Source: a virus. Taken from it: a DNA stretch of 29,449 bases. Numbering within the stretch: the stretch's first letter is position 1; every line of letters begins with the position of its first letter. The position numbers and the translations under genes are program-made. The notes beneath the pieces were generated by a model that ran no database searches, was not told the origin of the DNA, and worked only from the letters and a program-made list of their open reading frames with translations. This document shows positions 6,471-14,232 of this stretch, piece after piece. Where the stretch lies: positions 1-29,449 of IMG/VR virus record IMGVR_UViG_3300045996_000302. One strand, given 5' to 3'.

Positions 6471-7433
6471 GTGGCTGCTAACCGCCCCCGCTCGCTCCAG
6501 CTTTACGATCCGGTTCTCTCGAACCTGGCGCGTCGGTACAAGCCGAATGGCTTTATCGCGCGTCGGCTTCTGCCGTCGATCCCGGTCTCCCTGCTCTCAG
6601 GGCAGTACCCGGTGTTCACGGACGAGTACTGGTTCAAGGAGCACACCGACAACCGAGTCTCCGATCGTGCTCCTGCGCGTGAGGTCGACTTCGAGTGGAG
6701 CACCGAGTCGTACCTCTGCGAGGAGTACGCACTCAAGGTGTCCATCACCGACCTTGAGCGTCGTCAGGCTGACGCTGCGCTCAAGCTGGAGTTCAACAAG
6801 ACCGACCTCCTGTCGCATCAGATGGAGCTGTCGCACGAGATTCGTGTGGCTGCCCTCCTGAACACGCAGGACGCCGGTGGCGGCTTCGACAACGCGCATG
6901 ACTCGACTCCCAGCACCAACTGGGATCAGGCCACCGCAACGATCGAAGAGGACATCAAGGACGGCGTGCTTCAGGTGTATGACACCTGCGGTGGCATCGT
7001 CCCTAACGTCATCGTCATCCCGTTCAAGGTCGCCTACGAGATGGCTACCCAGGAGGACATTCGCTCCCTCCTGCGGTACGACGCCTCGGGCAAGTCGGTC
7101 GACTTCATCCAGCTCGGCAACCGCGTCCTCCCCTCGGTCATCCACGGGATGCAGGTCATCATCCCGCAGGGTGCCCAGAAGATGACCGGCAACGAGGGTG
7201 GCTCAACCACGGTGTCGGAGATTTGGGGCGACGACGTTCGCCTCCTCTACACCGACCCGAACGCTGGTTGGGGCATCCCCTCCTGCGCTTACGAGCTGCG
7301 GCACACGCCGAAGCGCGTGACGCGTTGGCGCGAGACCGATCCCGATGTCGAGTACATTCGGGAGATGGAGCGCTACGACCTAAAGGTCGTCGCTCCGAAG
7401 GCAGGGTTCATCATCAAGGACGTGCTCTCGTAA
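6471..7433 (+). CDS. Major capsid protein, HK97 fold (320 aa)
   Basis: The main shell protein. It begins with a GTG; GAAAGG (6455-6460) is 10 nt upstream. Residues about 1-110 contain an N-arm and E-loop-like part (LYDPVLSNLARRYKPNGFIARRLLP, then EYALKVSITDLERRQAD at about 85-101). VPNVIVIPFKVAYEMATQEDI (about 179-199) and the spine helix before it are typical of the P domain. The C-terminal part (WGDDVRLLYTDPNAGWGIPS, then RWRETDPDVEYIREMERYDLKVVAP) resembles the A-domain ends of Mu gpT-like capsid proteins. Its place after scaffold and decoration genes and before a strong terminator, together with its size, supports the call. No delta domain is present: the separate scaffold gene replaces it. 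Confidence 0.85.
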   Translation: MAANRPRSLQLYDPVLSNLARRYKPNGFIARRLLPSIPVSLLSGQYPVFTDEYWFKEHTDNRVSDRAPAREVDFEWSTESYLCEEYALKVSITDLERRQADAALKLEFNKTDLLSHQMELSHEIRVAALLNTQDAGGGFDNAHDSTPSTNWDQATATIEEDIKDGVLQVYDTCGGIVPNVIVIPFKVAYEMATQEDIRSLLRYDASGKSVDFIQLGNRVLPSVIHGMQVIIPQGAQKMTGNEGGSTTVSEIWGDDVRLLYTDPNAGWGIPSCAYELRHTPKRVTRWRETDPDVEYIREMERYDLKVVAPKAGFIIKDVLS

Positions 7434-7458
7434 GAGGCACTGTCCATCCGGCAGCGGT

Positions 7459-7489
7459 AACGGCCCCGCCCCCAAGGGGTGGGGCCGTT
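7459..7489 (+). terminator. Strong intrinsic terminator after the capsid gene
   Basis: Positions 7459-7472 pair with 7476-7489 in a 14-bp stem (one G-U) closed by a CAA loop, followed by TTTGCTT. This is the clearest terminator in the window. It would separate high-level head transcription from the downstream genes, or limit read-through. Confidence 0.85.
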
Positions 7490-7508
7490 TGCTTAGGGGA
7501 CTACACAC

Positions 7509-7976
7509 ATGGCTGATCAGGTTTTCAACATCGCAAAGGGCAAGGTCGCCCAGTACTTCCAGAACGTCGAGGATGGTTCCCCGGCGAACGCGAAGATTTA
7601 CATGATCGTGTTCAACTCATCGGACACGGACGATGCGGTTCGTGACTGTGACACCGTCGCAGCCATCGAGGCGCTGTCGTCCACCGCCGAGGTGACGAAC
7701 ACGAACTACTCGCGCAAGGAGATCCTTGCCGCAGACATCACGATCACGATTGACGACACGAACAACCGCGTCGACATCGACATCGCTGACGAGTCGTGGA
7801 CCGCTGTGGCAGCGGGCACCGCGTGGACGGACATCTGCCTCGCGTACGACCCGGACAGCACGACGGGCACCGACTCGACGCTTGTTCCGCTGACGTGGCA
7901 TGACTTCGCAGTGACGCCGGACGGTTCCGACATCACCGCGCAGATCAACGCCTCCGGCGTCTTCCGCGCAGCGTAA
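7509..7976 (+). CDS. Probable virion structural protein (155 aa)
   Basis: Not recognised by family name with certainty. It starts at ATG 7509 with a good ribosome site (AGGGGA, 7495-7500). The protein begins MADQVFNIAKGKVAQYFQNV, then alternates short beta-like stretches (KIYMIVFNSS, ADITITIDDTNNRVDIDIAD) and ends LTWHDFAVTPDGSDITAQIN. The high Asp/Thr/Val content, no transmembrane segment and no enzyme motif suit a beta-sandwich capsid or head-tail surface protein. It is the first gene after the terminator and is followed 5 bp later by the next gene. Similar small proteins are common just after capsid genes in actinobacterial phages; the role as a minor head component is inferred. Confidence 0.6.
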   Translation: MADQVFNIAKGKVAQYFQNVEDGSPANAKIYMIVFNSSDTDDAVRDCDTVAAIEALSSTAEVTNTNYSRKEILAADITITIDDTNNRVDIDIADESWTAVAAGTAWTDICLAYDPDSTTGTDSTLVPLTWHDFAVTPDGSDITAQINASGVFRAA

Positions 7977-7981
7977 GCAAC

Positions 7982-8314
7982 ATGGTCCCTGTCGGCTGGC
8001 GGGCCTGGTACGTGGGCGGCGCAGTCTACGAGGGCACCACTCTTCAATCATGGCGGCAAGCACCCGAGGATGGGTTGCTTGTCGTCATGGTCTACTTTGA
8101 CGAGTTCATGGGTAGTGAGCGTATCCGTGCAATCGCGCAGGGTGACGACTGTTACTGGATTCAGTCGGACGGGTCGATCGCGCATAACAGTGATACGCCC
8201 GAGTCGAACAAGCAGCGGTATGGCAGGAACATTCCGCTCAAGCGCGGAATGTGGACGGCGGTAGCCGAGTACGAGGCTGCGGTCGCTGCCGCGATGGCGT
8301 CGACCTGGGAGTAG
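7982..8314 (+). CDS. Hypothetical protein, possible virion component (110 aa)
   Basis: Function not recognised. The N-terminal half is aromatic and beta-like (GWRAWYVGGAVYEGTTLQSWRQ, then GLLVVMVYFDEF), the middle has a hairpin-like YWIQSDGSIAHN, and the C-terminal 30 residues are an Ala-rich helix (EYEAAVAAAMAS). There is no signal peptide or Cys pair. It starts 5 bp after the preceding stop without a visible ribosome site, and its stop is 3 bp before the next ATG, so it is translated as part of the same operon. Position between structural genes suggests an accessory virion or assembly role. Confidence 0.6.
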   Translation: MVPVGWRAWYVGGAVYEGTTLQSWRQAPEDGLLVVMVYFDEFMGSERIRAIAQGDDCYWIQSDGSIAHNSDTPESNKQRYGRNIPLKRGMWTAVAEYEAAVAAAMASTWE

Positions 8315-8317
8315 GTC

Positions 8318-10639
8318 ATGGCGAACTACTACTGGCTTCCGCAGCCTAACCAGTTCATATCGGCGTTCGCCCGGAGCTTCGAGCGGACCTACAAGGGCAC
8401 TACGCTCGTCAGCGGCGACGGTGCGTTCGGCTGCGCGTTCACCGCTATCCCCGCGAGTAACTTCGACGGGGTGGTCTATTCACCGACCGCCGCGACGCCT
8501 GGCTTCGCTACCTCGGGTGATATCACAGTCGGAGCCTTCACGCTCCCGATCACCACGACCAACATGAACATCGAGGCGGGTCTGTGGCTGCACCGCTGCA
8601 ACTCGGGCCTCACGACGGTCGCGGCCAGCGGACAAGTCGGCACCAACAAGGTCATCAGCACAAGTACCGTGTCGATGGACGGCGGTACGGTTGACCTTGG
8701 TACATGGAGTGCGACCGATCGCCTCGTCATCGAGTTCCGCTTCACGAACACGAACACGATGAGTACGCAGGCGTGCAATGTCTGCTACAACGACCAGTTT
8801 CAGAACTGGAATGTGCCGATCACATGGCCTGCATCGGGCTACACCGTCGCGGTTGGTCAGACTACCGAGACCGACACGGCGCAGCCGATCACGGCACGCA
8901 AGACCAAGACGATTGGTCTCAACACCGAGACGAACACCGCGCAATCGATCACGCGTGCTGCGCCTCCCCAGATCATTGCAGTTGGTCTTGTCACCGAGAC
9001 AGACTCGGCGCAACCGATCACGGCACGCAAGACGAAGGCTATCGGTCTCAACACCGAAACCGATTCTACCTTTGCGCTCGATGTCAACCCATACCGTCGC
9101 CTTGTTGGTCAGGCATCGGAAACCGACACTGCGCAGACGCACACCGCGCACAAGACGAAAGCAATCGGTCTCAATAGCGAAGCTGATGCCGCCTTTGCGA
9201 TCACCGCGCGCAAGACGGTTACGCTCGGCCTCAACACGGAAACCGATTCCGTCTTTGCGATCACCGCGCGCAAGACGCGGGCTATCGGCCTTACGGGCGA
9301 AACCGATACCGCACAGACGCACACCGCGCGTAAGACGCGATCGGTTGCGCAGGCGAGTGAAACCGACACCGCGCAGGCGCATACCGCGCTCAAGACCAAG
9401 GCGATTGGTCTCAATAGTGAGACCGACACGGCGCAGGCGATCACCGTTGTTCAGACTGGTGGCGACCAGACGATCCCGGTTGAGCAGGTCACGGAAACCG
9501 ATACCGCGCAGCCGATCACCGCGCACAAGACTAAGGCGATCGGTCTCAACACTGAAACCGATACCGCACAGTCGATCGATGTCAACCCCTTCCGTCGCCT
9601 CGTTGGTAGTGCAACCGAGACCGATACGGCGCAAACGCACACTGCGCGCAAGACGCGTACCCTTGGTCTCAACACCGAGACCGATACCGCACAGTCGATC
9701 ACCGCGCATAAGATCAAGTCGATCGGTCAGGTAACCGAGACGGACACCGCGTTTTCGATCAGCGCAAACGAGAACATCAACGTTGCCGTCGGTCAGACAT
9801 CGGAGACCGACACCGCGCAGCCGATCACCGCGCACAAGACTAAGGCAATCGGTCTCAACATCGAGACTGATACCGCGTTCTCGATCAGCGCGAACGAGAA
9901 CGCCAATGTCGCCGTTGGTCAGACCGTTGAGACGGACACGGCACAGCCGATCACCGCGCGTAAGACGCTGGCCGTTGGTCAGGTTATCGAGACGGATACC
10001 GCGTTCGCTGCGACTAGTAGCAAGTCCAGGGCGATCGGTCTCAACACCGAGACGGACACGGCACAGCCGATCACCGCGCGTAAGACTGTCACCCTAGGTC
10101 TGACGACGGAGACGGATACGGCACAGTCCATCTCCGTCCCCGGCGAGCTACTAGTTGCGGTTGGGCAGGTCACCGAGACAGACACTGCCCTTGCGACCAC
10201 CGCGCACAAGACGAAGGCGATTGGTCTCACCGCAACCACCGAGACGGCGTTTGCGATTACCGCGAAGAAGTCCGTCACCGTGGAACAGGCGGTCGAAACC
10301 GATACTTCGCAGGGGATGACCGCGCGTAAGACGAAGGCGGTCAATCTCGCCGCGGAGGTCTATACCCCCCAGGGCATCACTGTCGGCCGGTCGCGCACCC
10401 TCGGGCTTGTTACGGAGATTGATTCGTCGCAGGGCATCACCGTGCGGCGGACGTACACCCTTGGACTGGCGACCGAAACCGATACTGCGGGCGGCATCAT
10501 CTACCCCGGGTTGATCTTGGCTGGTGCGGGCGAGATTGATGTCTCGTACGCTCCTGCCGTTACGCTAGTATCCGACTATGTACCGGCGACTCGACTCCGT
10601 ACTGGTAAGCAGCCCGCTACGAACCTAGAGGTTGACTGA
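8318..10639 (+). CDS. Repeat-rich structural protein with ETDTAQ repeats (773 aa)
   Basis: Probably a fibrous or surface-exposed virion protein. Residues 1-182 form a beta-rich, Thr/Asn-rich N-terminal domain that may anchor it. Residues about 183-728 are 27 degenerate copies of a 20-residue repeat, typically TETDTAQPITARKTKAIGLN, with occasional 21-25-residue units (RAAPPQIIAVGLV, NPYRRLVGQA, ANENINVAVGQT). Later units decay toward the C-terminus, which ends in a short unique segment (PATRLRTGKQPATNLEVD). The repeats are 60 bp in DNA, so unit number can change without a frameshift. GGGAG (8307-8311) is a good ribosome site 6 nt before ATG 8318. Repeats of this kind occur in other phage proteins; whether it is a head fibre, neck whisker or tail decoration is not shown by the sequence. 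Confidence 0.75.
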   Translation: MANYYWLPQPNQFISAFARSFERTYKGTTLVSGDGAFGCAFTAIPASNFDGVVYSPTAATPGFATSGDITVGAFTLPITTTNMNIEAGLWLHRCNSGLTTVAASGQVGTNKVISTSTVSMDGGTVDLGTWSATDRLVIEFRFTNTNTMSTQACNVCYNDQFQNWNVPITWPASGYTVAVGQTTETDTAQPITARKTKTIGLNTETNTAQSITRAAPPQIIAVGLVTETDSAQPITARKTKAIGLNTETDSTFALDVNPYRRLVGQASETDTAQTHTAHKTKAIGLNSEADAAFAITARKTVTLGLNTETDSVFAITARKTRAIGLTGETDTAQTHTARKTRSVAQASETDTAQAHTALKTKAIGLNSETDTAQAITVVQTGGDQTIPVEQVTETDTAQPITAHKTKAIGLNTETDTAQSIDVNPFRRLVGSATETDTAQTHTARKTRTLGLNTETDTAQSITAHKIKSIGQVTETDTAFSISANENINVAVGQTSETDTAQPITAHKTKAIGLNIETDTAFSISANENANVAVGQTVETDTAQPITARKTLAVGQVIETDTAFAATSSKSRAIGLNTETDTAQPITARKTVTLGLTTETDTAQSISVPGELLVAVGQVTETDTALATTAHKTKAIGLTATTETAFAITAKKSVTVEQAVETDTSQGMTARKTKAVNLAAEVYTPQGITVGRSRTLGLVTEIDSSQGITVRRTYTLGLATETDTAGGIIYPGLILAGAGEIDVSYAPAVTLVSDYVPATRLRTGKQPATNLEVD
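8864..10500 (+). repeat. 60-bp in-frame tandem repeats, 27 units
   Basis: The DNA repeats with period 60 bp through most of this stretch, each unit centred on codons for ETDTA. Several units are nearly identical at nucleotide level (for example around 9660-9720 and 10035-10095), suggesting recent duplication or gene conversion, whereas the last five have diverged. The repeats also keep other frames open on both strands, producing long spurious ORFs. Confidence 0.9.
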
Positions 10640-10935
10640 TGCTTTTTGAATACGACAAGGGTGACATGCTGCGCACAGTAGCAACGTTCACCAACGCGGC
10701 CTCGGGATTGTCTGCGATCCCCTCGACGGTGGTGTTCCGCTTTATGAACCCCGCTGGTCAGGTGTCAACATACCGCTACGGTGACAACGCGTCTGTTGCG
10801 GCGCTGGCGTCAAACGCCTTCGTCGTCGAGCATCCTCTCGATGCCAGTGGGGATTGGCACGTTCGCGTCGAAGGTCTGGGTACCAATGCTGCCGCCGACG
10901 AGTTCTCGATCTACGTGAAGGACTCAGAGTTCTAG
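10639..10935 (+). CDS. Small beta-sandwich-like structural protein (98 aa)
   Basis: Family name not certain. The pattern (MLRTVATFTNAASGLSAIPSTVVFRFMNPAG, then a TYRYGD turn, then DASGDWHVRVEGLGT) resembles small Ig-like or BppU-like beta-sandwich domains found beside fibre and tail proteins: alternating strands with a Pro-Ser/Thr-Val-x-Phe strand and a GxWxVRVEG strand. ATG 10639 overlaps the stop of the repeat protein by one base (TGATG), so the two are translationally coupled, and it may cap or cooperate with that protein. A 65-bp gap follows, holding only a weak short hairpin. Confidence 0.6.
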   Translation: MLFEYDKGDMLRTVATFTNAASGLSAIPSTVVFRFMNPAGQVSTYRYGDNASVAALASNAFVVEHPLDASGDWHVRVEGLGTNAAADEFSIYVKDSEF

Positions 10936-11000
10936 CCGGTTCCGTCCGAGCGGGCGTGATACGCTCCCCGCAGTAGCATGGCAACTGTAAGGGGATGATG

Positions 11001-11195
11001 ATGGGCGAACAGTCCGATCGTGTCGAGGGCTTCATGCGCGTGTTCGGCGCGCGGATCAATCGGCGCAACGATGGTGGTGCCCAGGCGTGGTGCAAGAAGT
11101 GCTCGCGCACGCACGGGCGTCGTACCACCTGTAACCTGTACCTGCGGGACCGCATCGCCAAGAGTGGCGAGACGGTGAAGCGGTGGGCGCACTAA
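11001..11195 (+). CDS. Small Cys-containing protein (64 aa)
   Basis: Function not recognised. AAGGGG (10989-10994) is an excellent ribosome site for the ATG at 11001; two earlier in-frame ATGs (10995, 10998) are too close to it. The protein is basic, with a CxxC pair and a third Cys (WCKKCSRTHGRRTTCNLYL), so it may bind zinc, and ends with a short basic helix. The stop overlaps the next ATG by one base (TAATG), coupling it to the glycosyltransferase. It could be a small regulator or nucleic-acid-binding protein. Confidence 0.6.
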   Translation: MGEQSDRVEGFMRVFGARINRRNDGGAQAWCKKCSRTHGRRTTCNLYLRDRIAKSGETVKRWAH

Positions 11196-12625
11196 TGCCG
11201 TCGGTTGGTCTTGCACTGATCGTCAAGAACGAGGAGGACAACCTCCCCCGGCTCCTTGAGTCGGTGTCCGGCGCATTCGACTACGTCGTGCTGTGCGATA
11301 CCGGCTCGACCGACAAGACCGTCAAGGTGTTCCGCGAGTGGGCCGAGCGTGAGCAGGCAGCGCATCCGACGATGGGTTGGATCGTTGTCGACTACCACTG
11401 GGATGATGACTTCTCAGCGGCACGGAACTACGCCGACTCGTTCTTGTACACCGACTGGAAGGTGTGGGCGGACGCCGACGACACCATCGAAGGTGCCCAG
11501 AACATTCGGTACGTCATCGAGAACGCGCCCGAGCAGGTCACCGCGTTCATCACAGGCTATGACTACGCGCAGCATCCCGACACGGGCGCGTGCATGTGCT
11601 TCCTCAAGCGCGAGCGGATCGTCAAGCGAGGTCACGGTCAGTGGATCGGTCGTGTCCATGAGGCACAGACGGTGCAGGGTGCGTCACAGTACGTCCCCGA
11701 AGACCTCCTTCTGTGGAAGCATCACAAGGGCATTGAGGTCGGTGAGTCGGCATCGCGGTCGAACCGGCGCAACCTGCGCATCCTCCGCAAGTGGAACAAG
11801 GTCGAGCCGAACAACCCGCGCGTTGTCGGCTACCTCGGTACCGAGTACGCGGTGCATGGCGCGCACAAGACGGCGCTGCGCTACTACCGTCAGTACCTAC
11901 GCCTCGATGTTGGCTGGGCCGACGAGCGGGCGCAAATCTGTCGCAAGTACGCGGGTTCGCTCATGGCCCTGGACAACCACGCCAAGGCGAAGGATGCGGC
12001 GGTCGAGGGGATCAAGACGAACCCCCGGTGGCCGGATAGCTACCTGACACTGGCAGAGATTGCCTACCATGAGGAGCGTTACGATGACGTTCTCAACAAT
12101 GCGGAGATGGTTCTTGCACTTGGCAAGCCGGACACGCTGTTGATCGTCAACCCGCTCGATTACACGTTCGCGCCGCTCGCGCTCAAGGCCCGCGCCCTCG
12201 GGTCGCTGGGACGCTACGGGGACGCCGTTGAGGCCGCTGACGCGGCGCTAGCGGCCTTCCCCGACTACGGGCTGGCCCATGAGTCCCAGGCGTGGCGCGG
12301 CGTCCTAAAGGCCGAGCGGACGGCGGCACAGTACACGGTGATGGCGGAACAGCTCATTGCGCACGATGAACAGCTCAAGGCGCTCACGCTGCTGACGGAG
12401 TGTGTTCCCCATTTCGCCATTGACCACCCCAAGATCGCCGCGATGCGCACATGGCTGCATCAGCGGATCGGCTGGGCATTCGATCCGTCAGCACTGTCCG
12501 AGCACTACACCGACGGCGGTAGCAAGCCGGAGGACTTCATCCCGGACGATCAGGTGGACACGATCGCTGGTTCCCTCCCCCGCGCTCGTTTCCTCGCCGA
12601 CAACATTCTGGAGCAGATCGGATGA
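11195..12625 (+). CDS. GT2-family glycosyltransferase with TPR-like C-terminal half (476 aa)
   Basis: Transfers a sugar from an activated donor, most likely to a protein. Residues 1-about 190 are a GT-A fold: GLALIVKNEEDNLPRLLES (5-23), VVLCDTGSTDKT (31-42) and the DxD-like metal-binding site WADADD (91-96), followed by an acceptor region with RVHEAQ. Residues about 200-430 are helical repeats resembling tetratricopeptides (YLGTEYAVHGAHKTALRYYRQYL, YLTLAEIAYHEERYDDVLNNAE), which could hold the substrate protein. I start it at ATG 11195, overlapping the preceding stop by one base, rather than at GTG 11183. It ends in an ATGA overlap with the next small gene. Lying next to structural genes, it may glycosylate capsid or tail proteins; cell-wall or DNA targets are less likely but possible. 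Confidence 0.85.
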   Translation: MPSVGLALIVKNEEDNLPRLLESVSGAFDYVVLCDTGSTDKTVKVFREWAEREQAAHPTMGWIVVDYHWDDDFSAARNYADSFLYTDWKVWADADDTIEGAQNIRYVIENAPEQVTAFITGYDYAQHPDTGACMCFLKRERIVKRGHGQWIGRVHEAQTVQGASQYVPEDLLLWKHHKGIEVGESASRSNRRNLRILRKWNKVEPNNPRVVGYLGTEYAVHGAHKTALRYYRQYLRLDVGWADERAQICRKYAGSLMALDNHAKAKDAAVEGIKTNPRWPDSYLTLAEIAYHEERYDDVLNNAEMVLALGKPDTLLIVNPLDYTFAPLALKARALGSLGRYGDAVEAADAALAAFPDYGLAHESQAWRGVLKAERTAAQYTVMAEQLIAHDEQLKALTLLTECVPHFAIDHPKIAAMRTWLHQRIGWAFDPSALSEHYTDGGSKPEDFIPDDQVDTIAGSLPRARFLADNILEQIG

Positions 12626-12801
12626 TCCTGAAGTGCCAGAACATGCAGTGCGGCCGTCTGACCACGGACACCGAGGCTAACCAACGGGTAGTAAACCAGG
12701 GCCGCTGCGGTGAGTGCAATGGGGCACTTGCTCCCCAAGCGCATCAGGTGACCGCGGCAGATACACAACTCAACATCTTCCACACGAGAGACAATGGCTG
12801 A
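12622..12801 (+). CDS. Tiny zinc-ribbon-like protein (59 aa), Com-like in layout
   Basis: Starts at ATG 12622 with an ATGA overlap with the glycosyltransferase stop and ends at TGA 12799-12801, overlapping the ParB-like start by 8 bp. The N-terminal part has a C5-x4-C10 pair and the middle a C29GEC32 pair, the layout of a one-zinc ribbon. In phage Mu, Com is a zinc-binding protein of similar size that activates translation of mom. The tail (HQVTAADTQLNIFHTRDNG) is polar. The overlap at both ends and the Cys pattern make it a real gene; a Com-like role is only an inference from size, Cys pairs and the Mom-like gene nearby. Confidence 0.7.
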   Translation: MILKCQNMQCGRLTTDTEANQRVVNQGRCGECNGALAPQAHQVTAADTQLNIFHTRDNG

Positions 12802-13423
12802 GATCGTCACAACCGAGCTAGTTACGATTGACACGCTGAACCCGTACCCCGGCAACGCTCGCCGAGGTGATGTTGAGCGCATCCGCGAAAGCCTGCGGGT
12901 CAATGGTCAGTACCGACCAATCGTCGTTCAAGCTGACACCAACTACATTCTCGCTGGCAACCACACTTGGATGGCCGCGATGGAGGAGGGTTGGTCTGAC
13001 ATCGCCGTCACGTACGTCAAGTGTGATGATGTCGAGGCGCGGCGCATCGTACTCGTTGACAACAAGTCGAACGATGATGCAGCCTACAATGACGAGGCGT
13101 TGGCCGACCTTCTCAAGCAGCTCGATGGCAACTTTGAGGGTACGGGTTTTGAAGCGGCGGACCTCGACAACCTTCTCACCACTCTTGGGTCGGACGACTT
13201 TGAAGCCGTCCTGGGTGGGCTTGCGGGCGATAAACCTGAGTTCGTTACGATGAGCTTCACTTTGCATGAGGAACAGAAGCGCTCCATTGATGAGGCGATG
13301 GAACTCGCCAACGATATGGGCGAGTACGTCGACACGGGTAACGAGAACAAGAACGGCAACGCGCTCGCACGGGTTGCCGAGATGTTCCTCGGCCAATACA
13401 AGTCGGATGCCGATTCAGTATAG
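12794..13423 (+). CDS. ParB/Srx-fold nuclease-like protein (209 aa)
   Basis: Residues about 1-95 match the ParB N-terminal domain: VTIDTLNPYPGNARRGDVERIRESL is its opening, then GQYRPIVVQ, YILAGNHTWMAAMEEGW (the GNHT in place of the chromosomal GxRR box) and an ITYV-like strand before DDVEARRIVLVDNKSND. Phage members of this family are annotated as ParB-like nucleases or CTP-binding switches and often lie beside DNA-modifying enzymes. There is no recognisable helix-turn-helix partition domain after it; the C-terminal 100 residues are acidic and helical. It starts 8 bp inside the previous gene and ends 17 bp inside the next small ORF, so the whole 12622-14232 set is one overlapping unit. A role with the Mom-like enzyme downstream is likely but unproven. 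Confidence 0.8.
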   Translation: MAEIVTTELVTIDTLNPYPGNARRGDVERIRESLRVNGQYRPIVVQADTNYILAGNHTWMAAMEEGWSDIAVTYVKCDDVEARRIVLVDNKSNDDAAYNDEALADLLKQLDGNFEGTGFEAADLDNLLTTLGSDDFEAVLGGLAGDKPEFVTMSFTLHEEQKRSIDEAMELANDMGEYVDTGNENKNGNALARVAEMFLGQYKSDADSV

Positions 13424-13568
13424 GGTCTACGAGGGTGCCTTCTGCTGTATCAAGCATCGGGCACACTGCTCGAACGACCGCAACATTCGGCTAACCTGCT
13501 GGGAATGTGAGCACGAAGATGAGTGCGAAAGAGCTAGAGCTGAGGATCATCCCGGCGAAGCTGGCTAA
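13407..13568 (+). CDS. Tiny Cys/His-rich protein overlapping the Mom-like gene (53 aa)
   Basis: ATG 13407 lies inside the end of the ParB-like gene and the stop at 13566-13568 lies about 50 bp inside the Mom-like gene. The protein has many metal-ligand residues for its size: C13, C14, H17, H20, C21, C31, C34, H36 and C40 (FCCIKHRAHC, then LTCWECEHEDEC), which suggests one or two bound zinc ions. No ribosome site is obvious. In Mu, the zinc protein Com is encoded just upstream of, and overlapping, mom and exposes the mom start codon in the mRNA. The position here is the same, so this is the better Com analogue of the two small Cys proteins, though the Cys spacing differs from Com. Confidence 0.65.
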   Translation: MPIQYRVYEGAFCCIKHRAHCSNDRNIRLTCWECEHEDECERARAEDHPGEAG

Positions 13569-14232
13569 CCAGAAGATCGCTGAGCTTCACTACAGCGGGA
13601 AGTACGTGCGCAACTCGCAGGTACACATTGGGGTCTACTACGAAGGGTCGCTCGAAGGTGTGATGCAGTTTGGCCCGTCCCTGGACAAGAAGAAACTCAT
13701 TGGACTCGTTCGAGGTACTCGCTGGGACGGATTCATCGAACTCAATCGCATGGCTTTCAGTGATCGACTCCCCCGCAACTCCGAGAGTCGTGCTATTGCA
13801 ATCGCAATGCGGTTGCTTCGCCGTCATGCACCGAACCTTGGATGGGTCGTCTCCTTCGCCGACGCGACCCAGTGTGGGGACGGCACTATCTATCGTGCAA
13901 GCGGGTTCGTGCTCACGGGGATCACACCTTCCCCGAATCTTGCGCGCCTACCGGATGGCTCAACGATCCACAAGATGACACTCGAGTCGTCGCCGGCCTC
14001 GCCTCGTCCCGAAGCAGGAGGTCGGTCGTATTACCAAGTGACCAACGGGAAGTACAACTTCAAGGCGTACTGCAAGGCGGTGGGTGCCACGATCTTGCAG
14101 GGGTACCAGTTGCGGTACCTCTACTTCCTCAAGCCGGAGCTTCGTGAGCGGATGACGGTTCCGTCCATTCCGTTCTCTAAGATCGAAGAAGTCGGTGCTA
14201 GCATGTACCGAGGACAGGCGCGTAAAGCATAG
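13519..14232 (+). CDS. Mom-like DNA-modification acetyltransferase-fold protein (237 aa)
   Basis: Resembles phage Mu Mom, a GNAT-fold enzyme that converts adenine in DNA to a carbamoylmethylated (acetamido) form, blocking many restriction enzymes. Seen in order (numbered from ATG 13519): the His-Tyr pair in ELHYSGKYV (24-25), VYYEGSLEGVMQFG (39-52, the GNAT-type central strands), FIELNRMAF (72-80, R77), SESRAIAIAMRLLRRHAPN (88-106), WVVSFADATQCGDGTIYRASGF (109-130 with D115 and Y125). The HY pair, the SFAD aspartate and the tyrosine ten residues later follow the Mu Mom pattern. A GTG at 13507 is an alternative start; neither has a clear ribosome site, which would fit controlled translation. 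Its target base is inferred from the family, not shown. Confidence 0.8.
   Translation: MSAKELELRIIPAKLANQKIAELHYSGKYVRNSQVHIGVYYEGSLEGVMQFGPSLDKKKLIGLVRGTRWDGFIELNRMAFSDRLPRNSESRAIAIAMRLLRRHAPNLGWVVSFADATQCGDGTIYRASGFVLTGITPSPNLARLPDGSTIHKMTLESSPASPRPEAGGRSYYQVTNGKYNFKAYCKAVGATILQGYQLRYLYFLKPELRERMTVPSIPFSKIEEVGASMYRGQARKA

Noticed and set aside
8480-9835. 451-codon minus-strand frame and a 318-codon + strand frame over the repeat gene
   Set aside because: Both exist only because the 60-bp repeat, a multiple of three, keeps all frames periodic. Their products are Arg/Ser-rich shadows of the repeat.
8864-10500. CRISPR array
   Set aside because: The periodic repeats are contiguous 60-bp coding units without spacers and lie in one long reading frame.
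10948-10966. Terminator in the gap before 11001
   Set aside because: Only a 5-bp stem with a 9-nt loop and no U-run; too weak to call.
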